A stretch of DNA of 64,000 nucleotides, taken from NCBI GenBank assembly GCA_913061505.1, contig CAJXSO010000011.1, positions 1-64,000 of the forward strand, read 5' to 3'. Below the pieces are notes generated by a model that was not told the origin of the DNA, searched no databases, and saw only the letters and a list, made by a program, of their open reading frames with translations. Shown piece by piece: positions 36,730 through 45,980 of this stretch. The translations under genes were made by a program, and so were the position numbers. Position 1 is the stretch's first letter; each line of letters begins with the position of its first letter. The stretch comes from an uncultured Lutimaribacter sp. (GTDB lineage: Bacteria > Pseudomonadota > Alphaproteobacteria > Rhodobacterales > Rhodobacteraceae).

Positions 36730-37416
36730 ATGACAATTAGCACCTGCGTCTTTGACGCCTATGGCACATTGTTTGATGTGGCCGCCGCCGCCCGGCAGGC
36801 CGCCGCGGAACCGGGTGGGGAAAAACTGGCGCAGATCTGGCCGCAGCTGGCCGAAGACTGGCGCGCCAAGCAGCTGCAATACAGCTGGCTGCGCGCGGTG
36901 ACGGGCGAGCACACCGATTTCTGGCGCGTCACCCAAGATGGGCTGGATTGGGCGCTAGATCTGCGTGGCCTGTCCGATGACAGCGCGCTGCGCGAGCGGC
37001 TGTTGTCGCTTTATTGGCAGTTGCAGGCCTATCCCGAGGTGCCCCAGATGCTGCGCCGCCTGAAAGCGGCAGGCATCAACACCGCGATTTTATCGAATGG
37101 CAGCCCCGATATGCTGCAAGGGGCCGTGCAATCGGCAAACCTGGCCGAGGTGTTGGATGATGTCTTGTCAGTTGAAAGCGTGGGGGTCTTTAAGCCTGCC
37201 CCGCAAGTTTATGATATGGTTTTGCAGCGCTTTGGCGTGGCCAAGCACCATGTTTTGTTTGTGTCCTCAAACGGTTGGGATGCAGCGGCCGCGGCCAGCT
37301 ATGGGTTTGTCACCGCATGGGTGAACCGCGCGGGCCTGCCGATAGACAGGTTGCCGGGCCAGCCAAATCATGTGCTGCAAGATCTCACCGACATTCCCAC
37401 CTTGGCCGGGCAATAG
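36730..37416 (+). CDS. Haloacid dehalogenase, type II
   Basis: A 228-residue HAD-superfamily hydrolase. The nucleophile is D9 in VFDAYGTLFD; the Ser of ILSNGSPDML, the Lys of GVFKPAPQVY and the acidic loop SSNGWDAAAAASYGF complete the active site. This set matches type II (L-2-haloacid) dehalogenases. Whether it acts on haloacids or on a phosphorylated metabolite cannot be decided from sequence. It is followed after 21 bases by the dehydratase gene and is probably cotranscribed with it. Confidence 0.88.
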   Translation: MTISTCVFDAYGTLFDVAAAARQAAAEPGGEKLAQIWPQLAEDWRAKQLQYSWLRAVTGEHTDFWRVTQDGLDWALDLRGLSDDSALRERLLSLYWQLQAYPEVPQMLRRLKAAGINTAILSNGSPDMLQGAVQSANLAEVLDDVLSVESVGVFKPAPQVYDMVLQRFGVAKHHVLFVSSNGWDAAAAASYGFVTAWVNRAGLPIDRLPGQPNHVLQDLTDIPTLAGQ

Positions 37417-37440
37417 CCGCCGGGCCGCTGGAGACGCATG

Positions 37441-38418
37441 ATGAATATTGACATGATCCGCGCCGCAAATGCCCGTTTGGTGGGCCAAAAGCGGGTAACG
37501 CCGATGCTGAGCTCGCCCTTTCTGGATCAGATCGCCGGGCGGCGCGTGTTTGTAAAGGCGGAATGCCTGCAACATACCGGCAGTTTCAAGTTTCGCGGCG
37601 GCTTTGCTGCGGTATCGGCGCTGCCCATGGCCCAACGGGCGCGGGGGGTGATTGCGTTTTCCAGTGGCAACCATGCGCAGGGTGTGGCGCTGGCTGCGCG
37701 CATGCATGGGGTGGCGGCCACGATCATCATGCCAGCCGATGCGCCGGCGATGAAAATTGCCAACACCCGCGCCTATGGCGCCGAGGTGGTGCTTTACGAT
37801 CGCGCAGGCGGCGAAAGCCGCGAAGAGATTGGCGCGCGCCTGACCGCAGAAAAGGGGCTGACACTGATCAAACCCTATGACGAGCCGCAGGTGATCGCAG
37901 GCCAAGGCACGGTGGGCCTGGAAATTGCCGCCCAAGCCGAAGAGCTGGGCATCGAGGCGGCCGAGGTGCTGGTGTGTTGTGGCGGTGGTGGGCTGACATC
38001 GGGTATCGCCGTGGCCCTGGCCGCAGACGCCCCGCAATTCTTGGTGCGCCCGGTCGAGCCAGAGGGGTTTGACGATACCGCGCGCTCGCTGCAAAGCGGG
38101 CAGATCGAAACCAATGCCGCCCCCTCGGGCGGGATTTGCGATGCGATTGTCACGCCCAGCCCGGGCCAGATCACCTTTCCCATCATGCAGGGGCTTTGCG
38201 GGGCGGGGCTGGTGGTTAGTGAAGACGAGGTGCTGCGCGCCATGGCGCTGGCTTGGGCGCGGCTGAAAATCGTGGTCGAACCGGGCGGCTGTGTGGCGCT
38301 GGCCGCGGCGCTGTTTCACAGCGAAAAAATCGACGGCGATAGCGTTGTGGCCGTGGCCACGGGTGGCAATGTGGATGCGGCGCTGTTTCAGCGCGCCTTG
38401 GCATTGCTAGAGGTGTAA
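37441..38418 (+). CDS. Threonine/serine dehydratase, PLP-dependent
   Basis: A 325-residue fold-type II PLP enzyme. The Schiff-base lysine is K50 in TGSFKFRGGF, and the phosphate loop is CCGGGGLTSGIA (about 178-189). It lacks the C-terminal regulatory domain of biosynthetic IlvA, so it resembles catabolic threonine dehydratase or a serine/hydroxyaspartate dehydratase-racemase. I use the second of two adjacent ATGs because GGAG is seven bases upstream of it. It is convergent with irr. Confidence 0.87.
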   Translation: MNIDMIRAANARLVGQKRVTPMLSSPFLDQIAGRRVFVKAECLQHTGSFKFRGGFAAVSALPMAQRARGVIAFSSGNHAQGVALAARMHGVAATIIMPADAPAMKIANTRAYGAEVVLYDRAGGESREEIGARLTAEKGLTLIKPYDEPQVIAGQGTVGLEIAAQAEELGIEAAEVLVCCGGGGLTSGIAVALAADAPQFLVRPVEPEGFDDTARSLQSGQIETNAAPSGGICDAIVTPSPGQITFPIMQGLCGAGLVVSEDEVLRAMALAWARLKIVVEPGGCVALAAALFHSEKIDGDSVVAVATGGNVDAALFQRALALLEV

Positions 38419-38444
38419 GTGCCGCCGATCTGGCGGCGCAGCGC

Positions 38445-38867
38445 CTAGGCCCGGCGCAGGCGGATCACCACATCGACGCTGGCAATTTCCGCCCCATCCG
38501 GCGCCTGTGGCAGGCGGGCGATTTCCAGCTGTTCTGTGGGCGCATCCATCAGCACGCCGGTATCTTCCCAGAAAAAATGCGGGTGGTCATGGGTGTTGGT
38601 ATCGAAATAGCTTTTGGTGCCATCCACCGTCACCTCGTGCATCAGCCCCGCATCGCAAAAGGCGCGCAACGTGTTGTAAACCGTGGCCAAAGACACGCTT
38701 TCACCGCTGTCGCGCGCATCGCTATACAGGCTTTCAGCGGTGACATGGCGGTGCTCGCCATCGCCCACCAGCAAACACGCCAGTGCCACGCGTTGCCGTG
38801 TGGGGCGCAGGCCCCCTTTCGACAACCAGTCTGTTCCGCGCTTCATGTGTTCGTCTGTGGTGGTCAT
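38445..38867 (-). CDS. irr: Iron response regulator Irr (Fur family)
   Basis: A 140-residue Fur-family regulator. The N-terminal winged helix (GLRPTRQRVALACLLVGDGE; SVSLATVYNTLRAF) and the HDHPHFFWEDTG segment, which replaces the canonical HHDH metal site, identify it as Irr. Irr is the main iron regulator in Rhodobacterales and Rhizobiales; it binds haem and acts under iron limitation. It is divergent from fabA, with 183 bases between the starts. The start is the first ATG, with AAGGAA upstream. Confidence 0.9.
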   Translation of the reverse strand: MTTTDEHMKRGTDWLSKGGLRPTRQRVALACLLVGDGEHRHVTAESLYSDARDSGESVSLATVYNTLRAFCDAGLMHEVTVDGTKSYFDTNTHDHPHFFWEDTGVLMDAPTEQLEIARLPQAPDGAEIASVDVVIRLRRA

Positions 38868-39050
38868 TGCAACATTTCCTTGACTTGACGATCAATATAG
38901 GGGGCGGGCGTGGTGAATTTCAAATGAAAACCTGTTGCTGCGCCAAATCGCGCGTTGAATTTGGGCTGTGCGATGGGTGCGGCAGGCTTGCGGCGGTGGG
39001 GATCTGGGTGATAAGCCTGCGCAAACCGTTAAAAGAGGGAGCCCGCTGTA

Positions 39051-39560
39051 ATGGCCCAATATCCGAGCAGCTTTGACAAAGACGACCTGTTGAAATGCGC
39101 CCGTGGCGAGCTTTTCGGCCCCGGCAATGCGCAATTGCCCGCCCCGCCGATGCTGATGATGGATCGCATCACCGAAATATCGGGCGATGGGGGGCTGCAT
39201 GGCAAGGGCCATGTGGTGGCCGAATTCGATATCACCCCGGATCTGTGGTTTTTCGACTGCCATTTCCCCGGCAACCCCATCATGCCGGGCTGCCTGGGCC
39301 TGGATGGGCTGTGGCAATTGACGGGCTTTAACCTGGGCTGGCGCGGCTGGCTGGGGCGCGGCTATGCTTTGGGTGTGGGCGAGGTCAAGCTGACAGGCAT
39401 GGTGCGCCCCGACCGCAAAATGCTGACCTACAAAGTGGACTTTACCAAAGCCATCCAAACCCGCCGCCTGACCATGGGCGTGGCCGATGGTATCGTCGAG
39501 GCCGATGGCGAGGTGATCTACCAAGTCAAAGACATGAAAGTGGCGCTGAGCGAAAGCTAA
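39051..39560 (+). CDS. fabA: 3-hydroxydecanoyl-ACP dehydratase/isomerase FabA
   Basis: FabA dehydrates 3-hydroxydecanoyl-ACP and isomerises the product, the committed step to unsaturated fatty acids. The 169-residue hotdog protein has catalytic H71 and D85 in the segment [21 protein letters not shown]. The fabA-fabB-fabI order is the classical anaerobic unsaturated fatty acid set. The Irr gene is divergent from it, an arrangement I recognise from other Rhodobacterales. Confidence 0.95.
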   Translation: MAQYPSSFDKDDLLKCARGELFGPGNAQLPAPPMLMMDRITEISGDGGLHGKGHVVAEFDITPDLWFFDCHFPGNPIMPGCLGLDGLWQLTGFNLGWRGWLGRGYALGVGEVKLTGMVRPDRKMLTYKVDFTKAIQTRRLTMGVADGIVEADGEVIYQVKDMKVALSES

Positions 39561-39566
39561 GCTGCG

Positions 39567-39592
39567 GGCGGGCCGGCCTGGCCCGCCTTTTT
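39567..39592 (+). terminator. Terminator or attenuator between fabA and fabB
   Basis: GGCGGGCC and GGCCCGCC form an eight-base stem with a five-base loop, followed by five T. It lies just past the fabA stop and would reduce read-through into fabB-fabI. Confidence 0.7.
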
Positions 39593-39664
39593 GCACGGCC
39601 TTAACCGCTTGCCCCGCCTTTCTGCCTGTCTTACACAGGCTGAAAGACTGTAAGGGAGGCGCCA

Positions 39665-40894
39665 ATGCGTCGTGTTGTTGTCACCGGTTTGGGGATCGTA
39701 TCGTCAATCGGAAATAACGCTGAAGAGGTGCTGGGCGCCCTGAAGGCGGGCAAATCGGGTATTACCGCCAATGCGGCCATGCAAGAACATGGGTTTCGCA
39801 GCCAGGTGGCGGGCGATATCAAGCTGGATGTGGCCGAACATGTCGATAAGCGCACGCTGCGCTTTATGGGGCCGGGTGCCGCCTATGCCTATATCGCCAT
39901 GGGCCAGGCCATTGCCGATGCGGGCCTGACCGAGGCCGATATCTCGAACGAACGCACCGGGCTGGTGGCCGGCTCGGGTGGGCCATCGACCAGCGCCATG
40001 CTGGCCGCCCACCAGGTGGTGCTGAATGCCGGCAGCCCCAAGCGCATTGGCCCCTTTGCCGTGCCAAAATGCATGTCGTCGACGATTTCGGCCAATCTAT
40101 CGACCGCGTATAAAATCAAGGGCATCAACTATTCCATCACCTCGGCCTGCTCGACCTCGCTGCATTGCATCGGCAATGCGGCCGAGCAGATCATGCTGGG
40201 CAAGCAAGACGTGATGTTTGCCGGTGGCGGCGAAGAGCTGGACTGGACGCTGTCGTGCCTCTTTGATGCCATGGGCGCGATGTCGTCGAAATATAACGAC
40301 ACGCCCGAACGCGCCAGCCGCGCCTTTGACGCCAATCGCGATGGGTTTGTCATTGGCGGCGGTGGCGGCATCGTGGTGCTGGAAGAGCTCAGCCACGCAT
40401 TGGCGCGCGGCGCCAAGATCTATGCCGAGGTGACAGGCTATGGCGCCACCTCGGATGGGCACGATATGGTGGCCCCCAGCGGCGAGGGCGGCGAGCGCGC
40501 CATGCGCATCGCGCTGGCGGGTTTGGGGGACGACCGCAAAGTAAGCTATATCAACGCCCATGGCACATCGACCCCGGTGGGCGATGTGGGCGAGGTAGAG
40601 GCGGTGCGCCGCGTCTTTGGCCAGGGCCAGACCCCGCTGATTTCCTCGACCAAATCGATGACCGGCCACAGCCAAGGCGCCACCGGTGCGCAAGAGGCGA
40701 TTTATTGCCTGCTGATGCTCGAGCATGATTTCATCGCCCCTTCGATCAATGTGGAAACGCTGGACCCGGCCATTCAGCCCGGTGAAATTGCCACATCTTT
40801 GGTGGAAAATGCCGGGCTGGATTCGGTGATGACCAATTCCTTTGGGTTTGGCGGCACCAATGGCTCGATGATCTTGTCGCGGTATCGGGGGTAG
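39665..40894 (+). CDS. fabB: 3-oxoacyl-ACP synthase I FabB
   Basis: FabB elongates unsaturated acyl-ACP. The 409-residue ketosynthase has the Cys-His-His set: Cys in [13 protein letters not shown] (about 163), His in [12 protein letters not shown] (about 300) and His in [14 protein letters not shown] (about 335). Adjacent fabA argues for FabB over FabF. GGGAGG lies at good distance before the ATG. fabI follows after three bases. Confidence 0.95.
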   Translation: MRRVVVTGLGIVSSIGNNAEEVLGALKAGKSGITANAAMQEHGFRSQVAGDIKLDVAEHVDKRTLRFMGPGAAYAYIAMGQAIADAGLTEADISNERTGLVAGSGGPSTSAMLAAHQVVLNAGSPKRIGPFAVPKCMSSTISANLSTAYKIKGINYSITSACSTSLHCIGNAAEQIMLGKQDVMFAGGGEELDWTLSCLFDAMGAMSSKYNDTPERASRAFDANRDGFVIGGGGGIVVLEELSHALARGAKIYAEVTGYGATSDGHDMVAPSGEGGERAMRIALAGLGDDRKVSYINAHGTSTPVGDVGEVEAVRRVFGQGQTPLISSTKSMTGHSQGATGAQEAIYCLLMLEHDFIAPSINVETLDPAIQPGEIATSLVENAGLDSVMTNSFGFGGTNGSMILSRYRG

Positions 40895-40897
40895 GCC

Positions 40898-41689
40898 ATG
40901 AGCACAGTTTTAAGCGGCAAACGCGGGCTGGTGATGGGCGTGGCCAACGAACGCTCGATCGCCTGGGGCATTGCCAAGGCCTGTGCCGAGGCGGGGGCCG
41001 AGCTGGCCTTTACCTATCAGGGCGAGGCATTTGGCCAGCGCCTGGCGCCCTTGGCGGCCTCGGTCGGGTCGGATTTCATGGTGGATGTCGATGTGACGGA
41101 TGATGCCTCGCTGGATGCGGCATTCGCCCAGCTGGGCGCGCGCTGGGACAGCCTGGATTTTCTGGTGCATGCCATTGCATTTTCAGACAAAAACGAATTG
41201 ACCGGCCGGTTTATGAACACCAGCCGCGCCAATTTCAAAAACTCGCTCGATATCTCGTGCTATTCGCTGATCGAGGTGACGCGCCGGGCGCATCCGATGC
41301 TGGTGAAAGCGGGGGGCACGGTGCTGACGCTGAGCTATCAAGGCGCGAACCGGGTGACGCCGTTTTATAACGTGATGGGCGTGGCCAAAGCGGCACTAGA
41401 GGCCACCGTGCGCTATATGGCCAATGATCTGGGCCCCGAGGGTGTGCGCGTGAATGCCATCAGCCCGGGCCCCATGAAAACCCTGGCGGGGGCTGCCATT
41501 GGCGGGGCGCGCAAGACCTATAAACACACCGATATGAACGCCCCCCTGCGCGCCAATGCCACGTTAGAGGCGGTAGGTGGCACGGCGGTTTATCTGATTT
41601 CCGATGCGGGCGCCTGCACCACCGGCGAAATTATCCGGGTGGATGGGGGCTATCACGTATTGGGCATGCCACAGCCCGAAAACCTGTGA
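40898..41689 (+). CDS. fabI: Enoyl-ACP reductase FabI
   Basis: FabI reduces enoyl-ACP with NADH, the last step of each elongation cycle. The 263-residue SDR-fold protein has the FabI cofactor region GVANERSIAWGIAKACA and the catalytic Tyr and Lys in TPFYNVMGVAKAALEATV. It is three bases after fabB. Triclosan-type inhibitors act on this family, but sensitivity cannot be read from sequence alone. Confidence 0.94.
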   Translation: MSTVLSGKRGLVMGVANERSIAWGIAKACAEAGAELAFTYQGEAFGQRLAPLAASVGSDFMVDVDVTDDASLDAAFAQLGARWDSLDFLVHAIAFSDKNELTGRFMNTSRANFKNSLDISCYSLIEVTRRAHPMLVKAGGTVLTLSYQGANRVTPFYNVMGVAKAALEATVRYMANDLGPEGVRVNAISPGPMKTLAGAAIGGARKTYKHTDMNAPLRANATLEAVGGTAVYLISDAGACTTGEIIRVDGGYHVLGMPQPENL

Positions 41690-41736
41690 CAGCACGGCCC
41701 CAACAGCGCCTTTGCCTTATGGTGGGCGGGGCATTT

Positions 41737-41758
41737 GAGTATTTGGGGCAAGATGAAG
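41737..41758 (+). repeat. Rhodobacterales dispersed element, copy 3
   Basis: GAGTATTTGGGGCAAGATGA plus two bases, nearly identical to the two copies near 27.6 kb. It lies in the 96-base gap between fabI and the YmdB-type gene. Confidence 0.6.
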
Positions 41759-41785
41759 GCCAGGCCGGCGGGGGGATAGGCTGAG

Positions 41786-42607
41786 ATGAGGCTGTTATTT
41801 CTAGGCGATGTGATGGGGCGCGCGGGCCGCGCGGCGGTAAGCGCGCGTTTGCCGGGGTTGCGCGCCGAATGGCGGCTGGATTTTGTGGTGGTGAACGGGG
41901 AAAACGCCAGCAATGGCGCGGGGTTGAGCGCTGAGCACGCCAAGCTGTTGTTGGCCTCGGGCGCCGATTGTGTGACTTTGGGCGATCATGCGTTTGACCA
42001 GCGTGACATGTTACAATTCATCGAGGCCGAGCCACGTATCTTGCGGCCGATGAATTTTGCCAAGGGCGCACCGGGGCGGGGGCACCGGGTGTTTCAGGAT
42101 GGGCGTGGGCGCAAGGTGTTGGTGGCCCAGGTGCTGGGGCAGGTGTTTATGAAACGCCCCTTTGACGATCCGTTTTCGGCGGTTGAGGGCGTGTTGCGCA
42201 CCCATCCCTTGGGCGGCATGGTGCAGGCCTGCGTGTTGGATGTGCATTGCGAGGCGACATCGGAAAAAATGGGGATGGGGCATTTTTGCGATGGCAAGGC
42301 CAGTTTGGTGGTGGGCACCCACACCCATGTGCCCACCGCTGATACCCAGATTTTGCCGGCCGGCACTGCCTTTCAAAGCGATGCGGGCATGTGCGGTGAC
42401 TATAACTCGGTCATTGGTATGGAAAAGGCCGAGCCGCTGCGCCGTTTCGTGACGGGCATGGGCAAGGGCCGCTTTACCCCTGCCACGGGCGAGGCCACGC
42501 TGAGCGGGGTTTTCGTGGAAACCGATGACCGCACGGGGCTGGCGGTGGATGTGCAGATGGTGCGTGTGGGTGGGCGGCTGGCGCAGGCAGGCCCAAACGC
42601 GCGCTAG
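41786..42607 (+). CDS. YmdB family metallophosphoesterase
   Basis: A 273-residue calcineurin-like phosphoesterase of the YmdB/TIGR00282 family, whose characterised members cleave 2',3'-cyclic nucleotides. Metal motifs are LFLGDVMGRAG (D8), VVNGENASNG, LGDHAFDQ, LDVHCEATSEK and VGTHTHVPTADTQ. Family members typically have Asn in GNHxxD; here it is Asp. Length is normal. No operon partner is evident: 41 bases separate it from the SLC13 gene. Confidence 0.87.
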   Translation: MRLLFLGDVMGRAGRAAVSARLPGLRAEWRLDFVVVNGENASNGAGLSAEHAKLLLASGADCVTLGDHAFDQRDMLQFIEAEPRILRPMNFAKGAPGRGHRVFQDGRGRKVLVAQVLGQVFMKRPFDDPFSAVEGVLRTHPLGGMVQACVLDVHCEATSEKMGMGHFCDGKASLVVGTHTHVPTADTQILPAGTAFQSDAGMCGDYNSVIGMEKAEPLRRFVTGMGKGRFTPATGEATLSGVFVETDDRTGLAVDVQMVRVGGRLAQAGPNAR

Positions 42608-42648
42608 GCTGCGCATCGGGCGTGGCCTGAGTTTAGGGTGGGATAGCG

Positions 42649-44427
42649 ATGCAGGTGTTCGAACTATCGCAAACGGGGCAGGCCTTGGTGGCTTTGGCTG
42701 TGGTTTTGGCGATGTTTGTGATGTTTGTGAAGGAATGGTACCCCACCGAGGTTGTGGCCATTGGCGGTGCCGGGGTGATGCTGGTTTTGGGCCTGTTGCC
42801 TTACGAGCGCGCCTTGGCGGTGCTGGCAAACCCTGCGCCCTGGACCATTGTGATGATGTTTATCGTGATGGGCGCGCTGGTGCGCACCGGCGCGTTGGAC
42901 GCATTGACAGGCTTTGCTGATCTGCATGCGCGCAGGCGCCCGAAACTGGCGATTGCCTTTTTGCTGGGCTTTGTGATTTTGGCCTCGGCGGTGATGAACA
43001 ACACCCCCGTCGTTGTTGTGATGATCCCGGTTTTTGTGCAGCTGTCGCGCAGCCTGGGGGTGCGTGCCAGCAAGCTGTTGATCCCGCTGAGCTATGCCGC
43101 GGTATTGGGCGGCACGCTGACATTGGTGGGCACCTCGACCAACCTGTTGGTGGATGGGGTGGCGCGGGCCAATGGGATTGCGGCGTTTTCGATCTTTGAG
43201 GTCACGCCCCTGGCGGCCATTCTGGTGGTGTGGGGCATGGTGTTTTTGGCGGTTTTGGGGCCTTGGCTATTGCCGGATCGCGACAGTATGGCGGCCATGC
43301 TTTCGGATCGTTCGAAGATGAAATTTTTCACCGAAGCGGTCATTCCACCAGATTCGAACCTGATCGGGCGCGAGGTGATGGGCGTGCAGCTGTTCAAACG
43401 CGACGGTGTGCGGTTGGTGGATGTGGTGCGCGGTGATCAATCGTTGCGGCGCAATCTTAGCGATGTGGTGTTGCAAACCGGCGATCGGGTGGTGTTGCGC
43501 ACGCAGATGACCGAATTGCTCAGCCTGCAAAACAACAAATCATTGCGCCGGGTTGATCAGGTAAGCGCGGTCGAGACCACCACGGTAGAGGTGCTGATCA
43601 CCCCGGGCTGCAAGATGGTGGGGCGCAATCTGGGCGGGTTGCGGTTGCGCCGGCGCTTTGGGGTTTATCCCTTGGCGGTGCACCGGCGAAACCAGAATAT
43701 CGGCCGGCAACTGGATGATCTGGTGGTGCGCGTGGGCGATACCTTGCTGCTAGAGGGGGCGCCCGCCGATATTCAGCGCCTGTCGCAAGAGATGCAGATG
43801 GTCGATGTCAGCCAGCCCTCGGCGCGGGCGTTTCGGCGTGGCCATGCGCCCATTGCGGTGTTGGCGCTGTTGGGCGTTGTGGCGCTGGCAGGGCTGGGGG
43901 TGGCGCCGATTTTGCCCCTGTCGCTGGTGGCAGTCGCGGTGGTGCTGCTGACGCGCTGCATTGATGCGGATGAGGCGTTTTCGTTCATCGACGGGCAGTT
44001 GCTGGCGTTGATTTTTGCCATGCTGGCGATTGGCGCGGCGTTAGAGCATACGGGCGCTGTGGCGCTGGTGGTGAATGCGGTGGCGCCGCTGTTGCAGGGG
44101 CTTGCGCCCTTTATGATTGTTTGGGCCATCTATTTGCTGACCAGCCTTTTGACCGAGATGATCAGCAATAACGCGGTGGCGGTGGTGGTCACGCCGGTTG
44201 CGATTGGGCTGTCGCAGGCCATGGGGGTGGATCCGCGGCCCTTGGTGGTGGCGGTGATGTTGGCGGCCAGCTGCAGCTTTGCCACCCCGATTGGCTATCA
44301 GACGAACATGATGGTCTATGGCCCGGGCGGTTACCGTTTTTCTGATTTTCTGCGCATTGGCGTGCCGCTGAACCTAAGTGTGGGGTTGTTGGCCTCGGTC
44401 TTGGTGCCGGTCTTCTTTCCGCTTTAG
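42649..44427 (+). CDS. SLC13 family permease with two RCK_C domains
   Basis: A 592-residue divalent-anion:sodium symporter-type protein. N-terminal helices (about 5-185) and C-terminal helices (about 400-590) frame two cytoplasmic RCK_C/TrkA-C domains (about 215-290 and 305-380). Signature segments are ASAVMNNTPVVVVMIPVF and the repeat-like LTEMISNNAVAVVVTPVAIG, the paired SNT/NNTP substrate motifs. Such proteins move sulfate, dicarboxylate or silicate-type anions. The two RCK domains suggest nucleotide or ligand gating. Confidence 0.87.
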   Translation: MQVFELSQTGQALVALAVVLAMFVMFVKEWYPTEVVAIGGAGVMLVLGLLPYERALAVLANPAPWTIVMMFIVMGALVRTGALDALTGFADLHARRRPKLAIAFLLGFVILASAVMNNTPVVVVMIPVFVQLSRSLGVRASKLLIPLSYAAVLGGTLTLVGTSTNLLVDGVARANGIAAFSIFEVTPLAAILVVWGMVFLAVLGPWLLPDRDSMAAMLSDRSKMKFFTEAVIPPDSNLIGREVMGVQLFKRDGVRLVDVVRGDQSLRRNLSDVVLQTGDRVVLRTQMTELLSLQNNKSLRRVDQVSAVETTTVEVLITPGCKMVGRNLGGLRLRRRFGVYPLAVHRRNQNIGRQLDDLVVRVGDTLLLEGAPADIQRLSQEMQMVDVSQPSARAFRRGHAPIAVLALLGVVALAGLGVAPILPLSLVAVAVVLLTRCIDADEAFSFIDGQLLALIFAMLAIGAALEHTGAVALVVNAVAPLLQGLAPFMIVWAIYLLTSLLTEMISNNAVAVVVTPVAIGLSQAMGVDPRPLVVAVMLAASCSFATPIGYQTNMMVYGPGGYRFSDFLRIGVPLNLSVGLLASVLVPVFFPL

Positions 44428-44514
44428 GGCGCATTTGCGCCGCGCAAAGCATTGCCCCCGCCGCAGCACTTTTGTAAAGACAGGCAACTCATTTCTTGCA
44501 AGGAGCAACGGCAC

Positions 44515-45255
44515 ATGGCTGGCCATTCAAAATGGGCGAACATCCAGCACCGCAAGGGGCGGCAGGATGCGGTTCGTGCAAAGCTGTTTTCGAAACTGTC
44601 CAAAGAGATCACCGTCGCCGCCAAAATGGGTGATCCCGACCCCGACAAAAACCCGCGTTTGCGTTTGGTGGTGAAAGAGGCGAAATCCAATTCGATGCCC
44701 AAAGAGAACATCGAACGCGCCATCAAAAAGGCCATCGGTGGCGAGGGTGATGCCTATGAAGAGATCCGCTACGAGGGCTATGGCCCCAATGGTGTGGCGG
44801 TGATTGTCGAGGCGATGACCGACAACCGCAATCGCACCGCGTCGAATGTGCGCTCGACCTTTTCCAAAAACGGCGGCAGCCTGGGCGAGACAGGCTCGGT
44901 CGGGTTTATGTTCGAGCGCAAGGGCGAGATCATCTATGGCGCGGGCGTGGGCGATAGCGACCATGTGATGGAAGCGGCCATCGAGGCGGGCGCCGAAGAC
45001 GTGGAAAGCAGCGACGAGGGCCACACGATCTGGTGCGCCGATACCGATCTGGCCGATGTGTCGAGCGCGTTGGAAACCAGCCTTGGGGAAAGTGAAAGCA
45101 CCAAACTGGTGTGGAAACCCACCACCACAACCGAGCTGGATCTGGACGGCATGCAAAAGCTGATGAAGCTGATTGATGCGCTGGAAGATGACGATGATGT
45201 GCAGCGCGTCACCACCAATTTCGAAGCCAGCGACGAGGTCATGGGCCAGCTTTAG
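44515..45255 (+). CDS. YebC/PmpR family regulator
   Basis: A 246-residue protein of the YebC/TACO1 family. It has the N-terminal [19 protein letters not shown] and the [19 protein letters not shown] segment. Older work calls it a DNA-binding regulator; recent work on this family points to relief of ribosome stalling at polyproline. AAGGAG lies upstream of the chosen ATG. A strong terminator follows. In many relatives it sits with ruvC; here it is far from the ruv operon. Confidence 0.93.
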   Translation: MAGHSKWANIQHRKGRQDAVRAKLFSKLSKEITVAAKMGDPDPDKNPRLRLVVKEAKSNSMPKENIERAIKKAIGGEGDAYEEIRYEGYGPNGVAVIVEAMTDNRNRTASNVRSTFSKNGGSLGETGSVGFMFERKGEIIYGAGVGDSDHVMEAAIEAGAEDVESSDEGHTIWCADTDLADVSSALETSLGESESTKLVWKPTTTTELDLDGMQKLMKLIDALEDDDDVQRVTTNFEASDEVMGQL

Positions 45256-45290
45256 CCCGGCATGCATGCAGGGTTGGCCTATAGCTATTT

Positions 45291-45321
45291 GCCCCGTCCT
45301 TTTTGGGCGGGGCTGTTTTTT
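45291..45321 (+). terminator. Terminator after the YebC gene
   Basis: GCCCCGTCC pairs with GGGCGGGGC (one G-T) around a five-base loop, followed by TGTTTTTT. It ends 11 bases before the LysE-type gene start, which helps fix that start. Confidence 0.85.
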
Positions 45322-45332
45322 GGGGGCATCTG

Positions 45333-45941
45333 ATGCAGGCTGACGCATTTGCCGCCGTTTGGGCGGGGTTTGGACTGGGGCTATCGCTGATTATGGCGAT
45401 TGGGGCGCAAAATGCCTTTGTGCTGCGCCAAGGCGTGTTGCGGGCCCATGTCTTGCCGGTTGTTTTGGCCTGTGCCCTGTCTGATGCAGTGCTGATTGCT
45501 GTGGGTGTGGCAGGCTTTGGTGCCCTGGCGCAGGCGCTTCCGTGGCTCGAGGGGGCGATGCGCTATGGTGGGGCGGCGTTTTTGCTGGCCTATGGGGCGC
45601 GCGCCTTTCTTGCCGCTTGGCGGGGCAGTGCGGGGCTGCAGGGCGGCCAGGCGGCGGGCAGCCTGGGGGCGGCGCTGGCCACCTGCCTGGCGCTGACATG
45701 GCTGAACCCGCATGTCTATTTGGATACGGTGGTGTTGCTGGGCTCGGTCTCGGCGCAATATCCACCCCTGCCTTTTGCCCTTGGGGCGATATGCGCCAGC
45801 TTTGTTTTCTTCTTCAGCTTGGGCTATGGGGCGGGGCTGTTGGCGCCGGTCTTTGCGCGCCCCAATGCGTGGCGGGTTTTAGACAGCTGTGTGGGGCTGA
45901 TCATGTGGGCCATCGCGCTTTTGTTGATATTGGGTGCTTAG
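45333..45941 (+). CDS. LysE/ArgO family amino acid exporter
   Basis: A 202-residue membrane protein with six hydrophobic segments. The family signature GLSLIMAIGAQNAFVLRQG is at about 17-35, and TWLNPHVYLDTVVLLG at about 130-145. Both match the LysE/ArgO branch (lysine and arginine export) better than the RhtB branch. I chose the ATG of MQADAFAAVW because the upstream alternative would begin inside the terminator. Confidence 0.88.
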   Translation: MQADAFAAVWAGFGLGLSLIMAIGAQNAFVLRQGVLRAHVLPVVLACALSDAVLIAVGVAGFGALAQALPWLEGAMRYGGAAFLLAYGARAFLAAWRGSAGLQGGQAAGSLGAALATCLALTWLNPHVYLDTVVLLGSVSAQYPPLPFALGAICASFVFFFSLGYGAGLLAPVFARPNAWRVLDSCVGLIMWAIALLLILGA

Positions 45942-45950
45942 GCCCTTGCA

Positions 45951-45964
45951 GTTAACCCGTTAAC
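45951..45964. promoter_or_regulatory. Paired GTTAAC palindromes before the DMT gene
   Basis: GTTAAC-CC-GTTAAC: two six-base palindromes two bases apart, 17 bases before the start codon of the DMT exporter gene. It may be an operator overlapping the promoter; no known regulator is assigned. Confidence 0.35.
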
Positions 45965-45980
45965 AGGTTTCATATAGGCC

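Noticed and set aside
38880-38897. TTGAC-N6-ATCAA near the irr start as an FNR box
   Set aside because: The spacer is six bases in one reading and one base in the other; FNR boxes need four.
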